Positions 46,486 through 59,232 of a DNA stretch of 64,000 nt are shown in pieces. This DNA is from Periconia sp. R9002 (Eukaryota; Ascomycota; Dothideomycetes; Pleosporales; Periconiaceae), in assembly GCA_023627715.1 (NCBI GenBank), contig JAMAHW010000009.1, positions 1-64,000 on the forward strand. Reading direction: 5' to 3'. Below the pieces are notes generated by a model that saw only the letters and a list, made by a program, of their open reading frames with translations, ran no database searches and was not told the origin of the DNA. The translations under genes were made by a program, and so were the position numbers. How positions within the stretch are numbered: the first letter of the stretch is position 1; every line of letters begins with the position of its first letter.

Positions 46486-49400
46486 ATGGCCTCCACCCGC
46501 CCTCACCGGTCCTCCACGGCCGCATCGAGGGCGCCGCCCATGAACAACCAAATCGCCGAGCTCCGCAGCCTCTGCGATGAGCTTATACGCCTGTCCGAGT
46601 CGTCCCCTCCCACCCCCGAAATCCTGCAGAGCCAGAGCGATGCTGCCCGCCGCCTCCGCCAGCTGCTCATTGAGAGCAATGAGAAAACGCAGACCAAAGA
46701 CGCCTTCCGCCATGTTCGCGGCTTCGACGTGTTGCTGCTTACCCTCCGCTCCCTGTCTGGTTTCTACAAGCCCGCACAGCTCTCCACCCCTGACCGAATC
46801 GACTTTTTCTACGTCATCCGAACCACCTTGGAGGTACTATCCGATGCATTGAACGAGCACTCTGGAAATAAGCGCTTCTTCGCAACCCGGGTAGAAGGTG
46901 ACGGCTGGGGAGCTTTGGAACAGGCCCTGGCCAGCACAGGCATATTTGGCGGCCAATCTACAAGTGAACGAGACGATGCCGGTCAGGAACAGCTCTTCGG
47001 TTGCCTGTTTTCTTTCGCCCTTGGTGAGGAGGCCATGACACGCATATTTCGTGACATCGACAAGCGCGTCGAAGATGCCCAAGCTGAACAAGAACCGGCC
47101 GACACGAAACCTCCTGCCGAGCAGGACAGCGAGGAGCAGACCGAGATTGTTGTATCGAGTCCCCGTTCCATACACAGCGAGCCCGGTGTGGATCTAGACA
47201 CACTCCGCGGTCAGATCCGCACCGTTTTCAGCGGCAACGAGGTCCTACAAAACCCCGACATCCTGCCTATCATTCTACATTTCTGGATGGGCCTCTCTGG
47301 GGAGAAAGCTCCTGGCACTCGATCGAAACCGCTGTCGCTTGCAGTCCTTCTTGCTATCCGGGAGATTATCGCGGTATCGTCATATAATAAGGCTGCGTTA
47401 CATGTCACCGGCGTATTGAGCATCATTCTTCCTCTGCTCTTCGATAACAAATGTGCTCCTACCGAGGCAGGTCTATTGCGCGAGCTTGCTGAAGCTTTGA
47501 TCGAATTTGGTATCAACAAATTGGACGACGCATACTACCTCTTCCGAAAGGCTGCCATATCCGACCGCGCCGCCGAGTTTCTGCACCTGGGCATGCGGGC
47601 GTCCCGAGGACCACCCTTTATCCAATTTGATCTCTCCTTACACGGCTTCAGCGCCGTTGAGTTGCCCGATCTAGGTCGCCCATTTCCTCCCGTGTCTCCT
47701 GGCAGTGGCTACACGTTTGCTGCTTGGGTCCGCGTAGACAAGTACGATTCGAATTGCCACACAACTCTCTTCGGCGCCTATGACGACACCCAGACATGTT
47801 TCCTCATGGCCTACCTCGAGAAAGACACCCGATGTTTCATCCTCCAGACCTACATGGGCCACTCGTCTGGCATTATACCTAGCGTACGGTTTAAAAAGGC
47901 CCCTCGTTTCAAGGAAGGTCGCTGGTATCACATTGCCGTCGTCCACCGCCGGGCAAAGGCCATGTCGCTCAACAGCTCGCACAAAGCATCCCTCTATGTG
48001 GACGGCGAGTTCACCGAGACCATGAAAGCGCACTACCCGTCCCATCCTCCAGTATTAGACAGCAGCCAGGAGAGCTTCGCGTCTCTATCTTCCAGTCGCG
48101 GTCATCATCCGATTTTCGCCTTTCTGGGCACTCCGCGCAACCTTGCTCCTCGGCTGGGGAGAAATGTGCTGTGTTCTCGCTTATCTGTGGCTTCTTTTCA
48201 TCTCTTCTCTGAGCCTCTGTCCGATGAACTAATCGCCGTGTATCATAAACTTGGCCCGCGATATTGTGGTAATTTTCAGGATAGACTGGGTTCTTTTCAG
48301 ACGTATCGCACTTCTGCTGAGCTGCACGTCCAGAATGAAATTTTGCACCCTGGGAAGGAGGAACGTTCCGACATTGTCACTGCTATTCGTACCAGTGCTG
48401 GACTTTTGATGCCTGAATCTAAAATACTGCTTAGCTTCTCACCGAGCTCTGTCATGGACGATGATGATCGTAACGGCATTGACGAATCTCAATTGATTTT
48501 GTCCTTGTCCAAAGATTCTGCAAGGACTCTTCACAAGTTCACTAGAGGACATGGAACTCCAATCATCATTAATGCAGCTGTGCCGTCTGTCAATGATGCT
48601 TTGTCTCAAGCACGAGGTTTTGGCCGACTATCGGGTGACTGCATAGTAGTGGTTCCTCAATCTCTCGATGATGCAATATGGCGGATCGGCGGTTGTGCCG
48701 CCGTCGGATTGCATTTGGTGCAAGCAGCGCAAACTCTGGATGCCGTGCTGCGCGCTGTACAGGTGCTCCTCGAGGCTGTTGAGGGCAACTGGCGCAATTG
48801 CGAGGCCATGGAGCAAAGCAATGGGTTTGCTGTCCTAGCCGAAGTGTTAAGGGAGAAAGTCGGCGCCAGCATGCCAGGCGTGGGTGTTGTGAGGGGATCT
48901 AACTCCATAGAAGCAAGCCCCGAAGAGTGCGAGTCATTCATATTGAGGCTCCTACGAGTAATTCTTCGCTTCGTGGGATATGACGAGCAGCACCCTACCG
49001 AGTCGCTCATCATCAATCCTTTGGCGTATCGGGTGCTACTCGTTGACCTGGAAATTTGGCGCAAGTCAACCAATCTAGAGACTCTCAAGCTCTACTACAA
49101 TCAATTCATCGATCTTGCCAAAGGCAGCAAACACCATCACTACAACTCAAAGAGGTTCCACCGAATCAGTACGTACTTTTCATATACAATAATGAGCTTG
49201 ACTAACATATACCAGGGGTCGTTAAGCGATTGACCGATGCACTCAAGGGAGAATCGTTCACACACCAGACTCTCCCCTTATTCTTGGCGGCGTTCAAGGT
49301 GTTATTGCAGTCGAACTTCAACGGAGAAAATTCACGCTCATTGTCTTTGTTTGTTACCTATGCCCTTCACGACAGCCGAGCGTCTTATGCGAAACGCACT

Positions 49401-52400
49401 CTACGACCCAAAGCCAGCACTATTCGACTGCGCCGCGGCACCCCACCCAATCTTACACCTGGAGCTACTCCACGTTCACAAAGCCCTGGTCAAGACCCGT
49501 CCCTTCCGCCAGGTCTCCCGCTTGTCGAATTAGGAATTGCTGCCTTGCGTTTACTTGCCGATCTACTGTGTGACCCTAGCAATGTAGGGGAGATCATCCG
49601 GTTTGCCAAGAACGTTACGGGAAAGGTAGGAAAAGTCTGAAATCTTGGAAATATGTTACTAATTGTCCGTAGTGGCTACTATACCTACTCGCTGAACAGG
49701 ATCGCCGCGTGGTTGTGCTAGCAGCAAAAATCTTGGCTCGACTTCTCGTCGCCAATGGACCACATTATGTGAAGAAATTCAGTGAAAAGACGGGTGGATT
49801 TACGCTCCTGAAAAACAGGCTTCGTCAGTGGTGGAATACACCCGGCGTCTGGACCATATGTTTTGCCATCCTGTTTGACCGGGACGTTGCAACAATTGAC
49901 TTCGAGCGCGATTTTGATGTCCATAACCTTGTGGACATTTTCATCATGCAGTCTCCGCACTCTAAACTGAGGATTATGTACCCTGAGGTCTTCACGGTCA
50001 TTGCATCCATGCTTGATACTGGTCTCCGCGCCATTGTCCGGGACAAAGCCAACAGCGAGAACGGAACTCCGAACCATGACAGCGAAAGTCCAACAGTCAC
50101 ACGAGGGAGACGACGAACCATGTCGCTGAATGCTAAACAACCTCCATTGGATACGCACACGCCACAGTCTGAGCGGCTCAACAACTATGCATCTGTTCTG
50201 ACTACTGCTATCCAGTTCTTATCAGAACTGCATACCCGATCTAGCGAGTTTCGTGATTATGCCGTTACCTCAAACTACGTACAAGAACTTTTGTTCATCC
50301 TGTATCCGGTCATTGTGACATCCGATGCGGTGACCGCGGAGACGGAATTGCTTTCCCGAGGCTCTGCCCTGACCTTTGAAGGCCAGGATGTCGTCATTCA
50401 GCCCGTGTCTAAAGGTAACGCTCAACAAGGCCCCATTGTACGAACATCCAATATTCATCTGTCTCCTTCACCTTCCAACCAACGAGTTGTCCCGTTGCGA
50501 AGAGCCTCCTCTTTCGTCCTAGTCTCTTCCGACAGACCTCTTCAAGGCCAGAAATCGGCACGTTCCAACACCAATGGAGGGCCCCTAGCTATCAAGGTTG
50601 GTAACACGGTTGTTGAAGCGACGCTCGAGATAGTGCTACTTGTCTTTCGAGATCAAATTTTCGAGCGCAAAGACTTTTCGGGTCTGGGACTATTTATGAA
50701 AACTCCACCTGGATTCCGGGAGCACCAGTCATACTTTGAATCGTACATTCTCCGGCAAACATTATCTTCCGTAACCAATGCGCTACGACTAGAGCAGCAT
50801 CTTTTACACGAACCCCGGGTTCTTACAAACCTCTCACGATTCATTACCCATGTTTCGGAGGCCGTTTTCGAAGGCTGGTTCATGGATGGCGCAGGCCCCC
50901 TCCTTGATTTTGCTGGATTCCTTCTAGAATACCTGGAGCGGCCAGATATTGCCAAGATCAAGTCCGTCCGGCTGTGCATACAAGCCATAGGAACAATTCG
51001 CAATATATTCCTCCGCATAGTCTTACTTCGTCTCGCGGAGCCGGATGACTCTGATGGCTTCGATAGCGTGCAAGCCATAGAAAAAATGGTCTATTGGCAG
51101 CCCATCATTTTGTCGACGGAAAACACAGAAGGACAGTTCTTGCGGCTAATATGCTATCTCTTGTACACAAAACTATCCTCCACCCATGAGACGGTACGGC
51201 TTGCTGCAGCAAACTTCTGGCGGCTTATAATGGTTCAGAAACCAGAGGAAGGCACAGCCATTCTGAGTCATGCTATCCAAACGGACAAGAAGAGGCTTTT
51301 TGACGGCTTCCAAAAGCTCATGGAGCTAGACAACGAGAGCTTTTTGCTTTGGTTCGACGAAAACAAAACCGACCTCGACAGCTTCTTTTACGGAACCATG
51401 TCTAAAGTATGGGAGGAGTATGCGCACGATCAGAATAAACAGACCGAGCAAGCTTCCCAGAGGCGGATAGCCAAGCGACGAGAAAAGCTGAAGCAATGGC
51501 AAAATGAAGAGCTTACCAGTGAGAATACCTGGAGTCTCCATGAAAACTCGACCAACCATTGGCGGTCCAACATCCATGCCTCGGAGCGAATTAAACATCA
51601 ACGTGTTTTGCAAGACCAGCAAGAAAACAGTACCTACCTTGCGACGGTGATGGCAAAGTTGGACCGACAATTACAAGGGCCGTGCGCACTTTTCGAAGAC
51701 AGTCCAGCGCCTAAGTGGCGTCTGGACGAAACGGAGGGACGCGACCGCAAGCGAATGCGAACCATTGTAGACAACTCCAGCAGGGAACAGACGTACCAGC
51801 CTAAACGCAAAGACACGGATCCTGGGTATAGCGGGAAATTGAAACTAGACACTAATGTTCCTACAATTCTGAGCAAAGATGCTGCAGCGCTGACGCCTTC
51901 ATCAACAAATGTGCGACCTTCATCATCCACAGAGCCAAAAGATGACTCGAGACCAGACGATGTCGACAGCGAGGATGATTTTGAAATGGTAGATGCCATG
52001 TACGAAGACGAAGAAGGTTTCGAGGACAAGAACCGCAAAGTCATGAGAAGTCTGAATCGTGGCGACCAAGTGCAATACGTGTGCAACATCTCTCGCGTCG
52101 TTGGGCTCGAAGCCATAGAAGGGCTGTTGATTGTTGGGAAAGATTGCCTATATCTGCTCGACGATTTCTTCCAGCGGTCTGATGGAGAGATTGTCCGCGT
52201 TTGGCAGGCTCCAGCAGATGAGCGAGATCCTTACGTGCAAGTCATTGCCGGCAAGGAAGCTGTGACCACCCGGAGACCACCCCCAAGGAACCACGATGAA
52301 GCGACCAGGCACTGGAAATGGAGCGAGGTGATTAGTATTTCTAAGCGCCGATTCCTGCACCGCGACGTGGCCATCGAAATATTCTTCGACGATGGCCGCA

Positions 52401-55110
52401 GCTACTTGCTCACCACTATATCAAACAATGTTCGAAATGATATACACGGTAAGCTCGTCTCCCGCGCACCGCACGTTGTCAAGCCAGAGTTACTAGCCAA
52501 TGCGGAGATATCATGGCGCTTAGACTCCTTGCGTAATCCCGAGGAAGCACCTCAGTCACTTGGCTCCCGATTCGCCTCTGCATTCAGCTCGGTGTCATCA
52601 CACCCTATTACCCGCAAATGGATCAAGGGCGAAGTTTCGAATTTCCACTATCTTATGTTTGTGAACACCCTAGCCGGCAGGACCTTCAACGATCTCACAC
52701 AGTACCCTGTCTTTCCTTGGGTCATCTCCAACTATACAAGTGCGGAACTTGACTTGACAGATCCTAGAAACTTTCGTGATTTGACCAAGCCAATGGGTAT
52801 TCAGAATCTGCAGCAAGAAGCTCTCATCCGTGAGAGGTACAATTCCTTCCAGGAAATGGGCGACAGCGAGCATGCCTTTCATTACGGCACTCACTATTCC
52901 TCTGCCATGACGGTTGCTTCCTATCTCATGCGTCTTCAGCCCTTTAGCGGTGCTTTCTCGCTCATCCAAGGTGGCACGTGGGACCATGCTGACCGCATGT
53001 TCTATTCTATCCAGGGAGCTTGGGACTCTGCATCTGCGAAAAACATGGCAGACGTCCGAGAGCTTACGCCGGAGTTCTTTTTCCTCCCAGACTTTTTGAC
53101 AAACGTCAACAATTACGAGTTTGGTCTGCGAGCCAGCGGCGAGCGAATCGATGACGTTGCCTTGCCACCATGGGCCAAAGGCGATCCTGCCATCTTCATT
53201 GAGAAACAACGTGAGGCATTGGAGAGCCCGTATGTCAGTCGCAATTTGCACCATTGGATTGATCTCATTTTTGGGTACAAGCAGCGGGGCGAGGCAGCGG
53301 TTGAAGCCGCCAACGTCTACCATTGGACCACCTACCAAGGCGCCATTGATCTTGATTCCATCACAGATGAAAAGGATCGCGCACAAAAGATTAGCATTAT
53401 CAACAACTTCGGGCAGACACCTGTGCAGATCTTCCAGCGGTCGCATCCTCAGAAAGAAGAACAAGCTACCAAGATACGCAAGCTTGACACGGCAGCTGAG
53501 AGTCTACATCGCCTCCCAGGTACTCTTCTTGAGACCGACGACAAAGTCTCCTCCCTCGCGTACATTGCCAAGAGTGACAAGCTTCTCTGCTCCGCACCGT
53601 TCCGTCACAATATCCCACCTCACTATGACCGTTACATGGAGTGGGGCTTCACCGATGGCAGCGTGCGCTTCTATGAATCCTCTTCGAAGAAGCTCATTGG
53701 TCTCTTTGAGCATCTTCACTCTGGCCAACTAACAGCTTCGTTATTCGTAGACGGCCAGACTCTCATCACGGCCGGAACGGACTGCACGGTCGCCATCTGG
53801 ACTGTCATCAGGGGAGAGCGTGGTCACATCGATCTTCAAAATGTCACTACACTGTTTGGCCACAAGAGTCCTGTAGTCACGCTCGCTGCGTCCCGCGCAT
53901 TCTCGGCTTTTCTTTCAACGTCAACCGATGGCCGCGTTTTCTTATGGGATCTCAACCGCTCCGAGTTCGTGCGCGAGCTTGATCTTGGACCAAGCCAAAA
54001 ACGACATCCAGTCACTGTGCAAAGTGCGAAAATCAATAACATTACCGGACATATTGTGTTGGCCTGTGGACCACGCCTCATCGTCACGTCGCTAAACGGT
54101 AAAGTATTACTAAACAAAGATGTCTGCGGGGGTGAAGATGAGGGAGACATTAGCGCAGTCGCTATCTATGAAGGCGTGGGCAATGAATGGTGTGAGCGCG
54201 AGTTGACATTCACGGGACATCGAAGGGGCATAGTGAAGGTTTGTATTCTCTATTGCCCATTCTCCTCTCCTCCTTCCCATCCTCCCCTTTTGACATGACA
54301 AATTTCTAGATCTTTCACCTCACACCGTTCTCACAAATGCAAAACATGCCTCCAACGACAAGCGACAAATGGAACCTGCGTCTCATACAACAACTCAATC
54401 ACGCCGATACCAACCTCGTCGATTCGTCAACCAACGGAAGCACGAACTCTAACTACCAGGCACCTATCACATGCATATTGCCGCTACCACACAACGTGTA
54501 CACGGGTGATGAAAGCGGTAAAGTGGTACGTTCCTCTTTCCTTAATTTCAAATGTGGATGCCCAAGGAGAGAAATATCTGCAAACCAAGTGGACAGGAAA
54601 GCTGGTATCAGCACGGTCGCTGTGTGGGGCGCCGTGGGGGAAGGTAAAGAGTGTGAGAAGGAAGATTTGTTGGAAGATGACGTGTGTCTCAGCGACAGCG
54701 AGAGTGAGGGTGAAGAGGAAGAGGACGAGCATTCGTGTGTGGTAATGAGCGTGCCGTTGATGGGCGTTTGATTGTTTGCTATAGGTCCTCCTTTTTTGTT
54801 CCGGGAGGCGTCTTGCAGTTCTTCCTGCTTTTTGCGTTCTGGTTCTCTTTTTGATACCCCCTTTCTCTTTTCTATTTTGTTTTTTGGGCTCAGGAGCGCG
54901 TCCACCGAGGGTTGGTGCTGATGCCGTTGATGTCTATCATCGCCATCGCCACTTTTCGCCTCTGTCTTTGCTTTTTTGTTTCTGCGACTTATACCCCCAT
55001 TCGTCTCTCCTGGCTTTTTGTTTTCTTCTGCTGCATTAAGAACCTTAGCTAACTTTCTCCTCTTGTATTAGTACCAGTGGGACTGCGTGCATCGACACGC
55101 CGGACACTAG
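46486..55110 (+). CDS. BEACH-WD40 protein (Bph1/LYST/neurobeachin-like)
   Basis: 2,637 aa from five exons: 46486-49168, 49216-49625, 49673-54238, 54310-54525 and 55072-55110; the sum is in frame. Domains in order: long alpha-solenoid N-terminus; a ConA-like (LamG-type) domain near 374-521 (YTFAAWVRVDKYDSN, GRWYHIAVVH, SLYVDGEF); armadillo-like middle; acidic linker (DDVDSEDDFEMVDAMYEDEE); BEACH-type PH domain from about 1825 (VQYVCNISRVVGLEAIEG); BEACH domain about 2007-2291 (WIKGEVSNFHYLMFVNTLAGRTFNDLTQYPVFPW, HYGTHYSSAMTVASYLMRLQPF); and WD40 repeats to the end (SGQLTASLFVDGQTLITAGTDCTVAIW). These proteins act in lysosome/vacuole-related membrane traffic; the yeast homologue is Bph1. The final 39-nt exon (YQWDCVHRHAGH) lies beyond a 546-bp intron and closes the last WD repeat. 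Confidence 0.93.
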
Positions 55111-56802
55111 CCACCCCTCGCTGCGTTGAGCATAATCATCGACGAAACGAATTCGAATTCGAAACCACATCTCGCGGAATCGGCAGTACCATTCGAGGAA
55201 CCAGGGACGTTGCAGGTGTATTGATTTGGCGTTGCGTGGGTAAAAACGCGGAAAGTCGCGCGTGTGGCTATCGGAGATACAAGAGGGAGCTAGAGGCGGA
55301 GGAATTGTTGCAACGTAAAGGGAATGGGATAGAAGGACATCGCTATTCATTGATTATTAGCGGAGCATAAGGGGAAACCAAAACAGAAAAAGGTCTCTTG
55401 GTTCTTTAGAAAGAAAGAATTACAAGGAAAAAATGGGAATGAATGGGTTCAGTGAAAATGTCTCCATGTGCGTTCGTGCGTGCGTGTGTGTATGTGTGAT
55501 TTGAAAAGTAAAGCATCTTCCCACTAAAGGAATAAAATTAAATTTTAATCCTTATAGAGTAACTACCCTAGGTATTAACATATAGTGTAGGCATACTAGA
55601 TAGACGTTTTTAGCTAGAATAGGTATATAGGTAACTAAGTGTGTATATAATAAAATTATATAATAATTTTAGTTAGTAAAACTCTATTTTATAGTTCTAT
55701 TATTTACTACTTAACTTTTACTTTTCTTTTTTTATACTACTAACTAATAGATTATTATCTATTATATTTTTATATATAGGTAGTAGCCTAGTGTGTCTAA
55801 GTATAGTACTTATACTACGGAATTACGCTAGGCTATAAAATATGTGAATTATTAATTTACCACTCTTCAATATATCCTACTAAAGGAATAGATACATATG
55901 TACGCCTTTTCAACTTTCTGTTCTTTGAACCTGTCCGCCGGAGTCTGTCCGCCGCAGTCAAGTCCACCACACCGTAACTAACCACCGTGAAAAAATAGGA
56001 AGATTGTAGAACAATCTTTGCAGAGTATTTATTGTTATTATACTCGAGAGACGCAAAACCCCAGCGAAACAAAGGAGCGAGAAAAAAAAACCCCTTCATT
56101 CTTTCATCGCCGATATTTCAACGTCCTTAACATGCCATCTATCTCCTGGATACCGACCCTTTCTCACATTTCTCAGATTTGAGGCCTGTATTGCTTTTCG
56201 CTTGCGACGTTCCCTTGTTCCTCGGTTCAAACTACCCCAAGTGCCCCAACCACGCGGGTGTGGATATATCCCGCACATATTATAAAGGGCTTATAGTATT
56301 AAAGCATCTTCTTCGCAATTGATTGGTGAAATCAGTCACAGTATCAACACTAGTTTGAAATCTCAAGGTAACGTCCGTAGCTAGGACATGCACATCTACA
56401 CAAGAAATCTATATTCTTAACTAACCAGTAAAATAAGAAAAAAGTCGTAAAAATAAACTATAGAAATAACCTCTTAGTATCCTACTTAACTCTAATAGAA
56501 TTATTATCTTAGGGGGAAGAGACTATTCAAGCGTTGTATGTGGAGTGGTAAGTAGTTGTGAGTGCGGGCTATTTTGACACCTGGATGCCAACTAGCCAAC
56601 GAGCGGCTACCCCCACCCACATCCCCACACATCCCCCCACGCACACAAACGCACACCGCCCCAACGAAAAAAAAAACCCCCCACCTACCTTTCCCCTTCA
56701 CCCATTTCACACTTCCCACACATCCCTTTATTTACCATTCTATATAAGTTATATTATTCCAAAAAATTTCAACAATTCAGTGATCCAATCACAACTCAAC
56801 AA
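55111..56802. other. Intergenic with A/T-rich block
   Basis: About 1.7 kb. The stretch 55535-55878 is extremely A/T-rich and is bracketed by a 12-bp direct repeat (ACTAAAGGAATA at 55523-55534 and 55879-55890). A second A/T-rich patch lies at about 56390-56520. No protein gene is supported; this looks like a decayed insertion upstream of a tRNA gene. Confidence 0.6.
55523..55890. repeat. A/T-rich block flanked by 12-bp direct repeats
   Basis: ACTAAAGGAATA occurs at both ends of a ~344-bp block made almost only of A/T with TAGTA, CTAA and TATA patterns and many stops. The composition is like a RIP-degraded repeat; the flanking repeat could be a target-site duplication or chance. Confidence 0.5.
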
Positions 56803-56889
56803 TCCTCCGTGGCGCAATTGGCTAGCGCGTCTGACTGTTACCAAAAAACGTATATCAGGAGGTTCGTGGTTCGAGCCCACGCGGGGGAG
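56803..56889 (+). tRNA. tRNA-Asn (anticodon GTT) with 13-nt intron
   Basis: Complete cloverleaf: acceptor stem TCCTCCG paired with CGGGGGA (one T-G pair), D stem GCGC/GCGC, anticodon stem TCTGA with TCAGG, and a T arm CGTGG-TTCGAGC-CCACG. The anticodon GTT is at 56837-56839. After the A at position 37 a 13-nt intron (56841-56853) interrupts the loop, the standard place for nuclear tRNA introns. The mature length is 74 nt with discriminator G. Confidence 0.93.
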
Positions 56890-57393
56890 TTTATGTGCTT
56901 CTTTTTTGCGTTTCTGGGGTTTTTTTTGGTGTTTGGGGGGTTGGTGGTGGTGTGGATGGGTTGAGGGGGTTGAGGGGGGGTTGAGGGGGGGTTGGGTGAG
57001 GTGTGGGGTGATGACTAAGTATTTGGGAGGTGGCAGGGGATGTTGTTTGTTAAGGGGGGAAATGAGGGGTTTTGTAGGGGGTACAGAGGGGTGGGGAAGG
57101 AGTCGGTGGGAGGTTTGTCGGGTTTGGTGATGGGGGGTGGTGGTGCATGGGGGATAGAGCAAATATTCAACGAGTGGCGAGTTAGATGATATGATTATAT
57201 AGGTGAAAGAGCGAAAGTGTGTGCCTGCTGGCATATAAGTACGATGTAGTTTCTCAGTATTCGTTTTTGATAACTGAATATGATATCCCCTTTCCACCTC
57301 CCTATCCCCTCTCCATCCTTCACTGATCCACGAATTGAACTCATTCGTAGTGATTTTCCCCCTCCGTACGACATCTGCTCCAATAAACTGGCG
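56890..57393. other. Intergenic, G-rich after the tRNA
   Basis: About 500 bp. Positions 56930-57130 are very G/T-rich on the plus strand, with a GGTTGAGGG-type motif repeated. No gene is supported. Confidence 0.5.
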
Positions 57394-59232
57394 TCAGGCT
57401 TTGAACTCCACCTGCGTATCATCCGTGTTCCACCGCTGAAGTCTAAACTGATCCGCATTGGAAATCGGCCTCGAGAACCGATTATGAACAATGACGGAAC
57501 CGCGTTTGGGATTCACATAAGAGTTCGGCGGAAGTGCGTCGTTGGCCGAGGGCATGGTGATCTCGGCGGGTTCTTCTTCGATAATAGGGGCCACGCCTTT
57601 CCACTTGTAAAATGCGTCGAGGGCGGGGATTGAAAGCCCGTGGATGATGATGGAGAAGAGAACCAGCCAGTAGACTACCGGTACCATGGCACGAACGAGG
57701 TTGTCTTCTTCTTCGGTTTTGGCCTCGCCGGGTTTGGGGAAGAGATGGCGGGTGTGTTCGACATAGAAGACGGCGCCGATACCTTTTTTTCAGTGTCAGC
57801 AAGGGCGGGCAAGCATATGGGTTGGAGATGAGTGGAACACACCTATTGGACCGAAATACCCCATGAACAGCGCTTCTTTCCAACTCTTGACACATCTCGG
57901 CATCAACTTATATGTGAGAAAGATGGCCGGGATACGTCGGAAGATCAGGATAAGAAAGCCGAGAATGATCAGACGACCAACGGTGATCCCAGTGGTATCC
58001 GGCATCTGGAATTCCTTCCAAGGGAATATAGTACCGATGTACATGAACCCGCCAAAGTTGAGGATAATGTCAAAACACCCATTGACTTCGTCGTGTCGCT
58101 TCTCTGCCTCTTCCAAATACATACCGCTCCAGTTCAGCGCGTTTCCCGCGACGAAGCATGCAAGAAGGTCGTCGGTGCCGAGAACGCCGCATACGCCGAT
58201 GAGGAAGAGACCGATCGCCATTGGCCACAAGAGGAAGCTTTCCGAGTTGATCCATCTGCGGCGGAGGGCGAACTTGATGGCGTACATGCTTCCATAGCCA
58301 ACAACGACACCTATCGCAACGGATAGGAGGATGATGTAGAGCCAACCTTCAACTATCCATTGTTCCATCGCCTTCCCGACGCCGCCTCCGAGTCGTCCAA
58401 CATCTTCTGAGCGCTTGATATGGGCTGCACCTTCCGCAAGGACTCCGGCACCGTTCTTGAAATTGACCTCAGCCAGATCCGCGTGTCTGATAAGATAGGT
58501 TGCGAGGCTGAATAGAAATAAGTAAAAGCAGGCTCCGCTAAGCGACTATTAACTCACAGCAAGAAAGGAAACCCAAACCCATCATTAGCCCCAGCTTCAG
58601 AAGAAATAAGCTCTCTCAACGCTCTCGGGACAAACTTGTCCGCAAATGGTCCCTTCGCTACTGCTTGAGAAAGGATAGGATCCGTGCAAGTAACACAGGA
58701 CCCAATCACCAAAGCCGCGAGGAACGAGAGTTTGGGGACAATAACGAGAACGCACAGGCTAGTGCAAAGCCACATGATCGTCATAACAGGAAGCAAGCAG
58801 AGCGCCATCTCCCTCCAGTTAGCTCGTTGGTACTTGGCCGGGAGTTGGAACCCTGCTATGACTAGCTGGACTCCGATGACGATACGGCACAGTCCCTTTA
58901 TGGAGAACACAGTCAGTATAGGTACAGTGTTTCGGTAGTCAACAATCACATACCAGGGTAATCGCCTCCTGCTGTCCTTCCTCAGCCGAACCCCATCGTT
59001 CGGCGCTGAGGAACTTGGCGGATATCGGTCCCAAGATGATGCCGATGAGAACGGCAGGTAACGCTTCACCCAAATACCAGACTTGAGTTATTTTCACAGA
59101 GATGAAACCGTATGTTACAATGAAAGCGCCTAGATATCGTCGGTTAGTGATTAGAAACTGCAGTTAGATGAAGAGCCGTGTACCTAGTATGGCTACCACG
59201 ATGTTTAGTTCACTGATGTCGAGAGTCGGCAT
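57394..59232 (-). CDS. Na+/H+ antiporter (NHA1/CPA1 family)
   Basis: About 545 aa across five exons, starting MPTLDISELNIVVAIL at 59232. I could join all exons in frame: a short first exon, then TYGFISVKITQVWYLGEALPAVLIG and ISAKFLSAERWGS; then GLCRIVIGVQLVIAGFQLP; then ATYLIRHADLAE through GYFGPIG; and the last exon IGAVFYVEHTRHLFPKPGEA. About 12 hydrophobic segments are visible. Signature residues: SCVTCTDPILSQAV and SSEAGANDGFGFPF (the Asn-Asp pair of the ion-binding site). It exports Na+ or K+ in exchange for protons at the plasma membrane. It lacks the long hydrophilic C-tail of yeast Nha1 but keeps a short one (NDALPPNSYVNPKRGSVIVH). Confidence 0.92.

Noticed and set aside
54310..54771. 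Ending the BEACH gene at the stop near 54771
   Set aside because: The frame after 54526 is acidic low-complexity, whereas splicing to 55072 completes a WD40 strand (GKV-YQWDC) with correct phase, as expected for BEACH proteins.
56749..57297. 182-aa minus-strand Pro/His-rich frame overlapping the tRNA
   Set aside because: It is the complement of G-rich simple sequence and includes the tRNA gene; not a protein.
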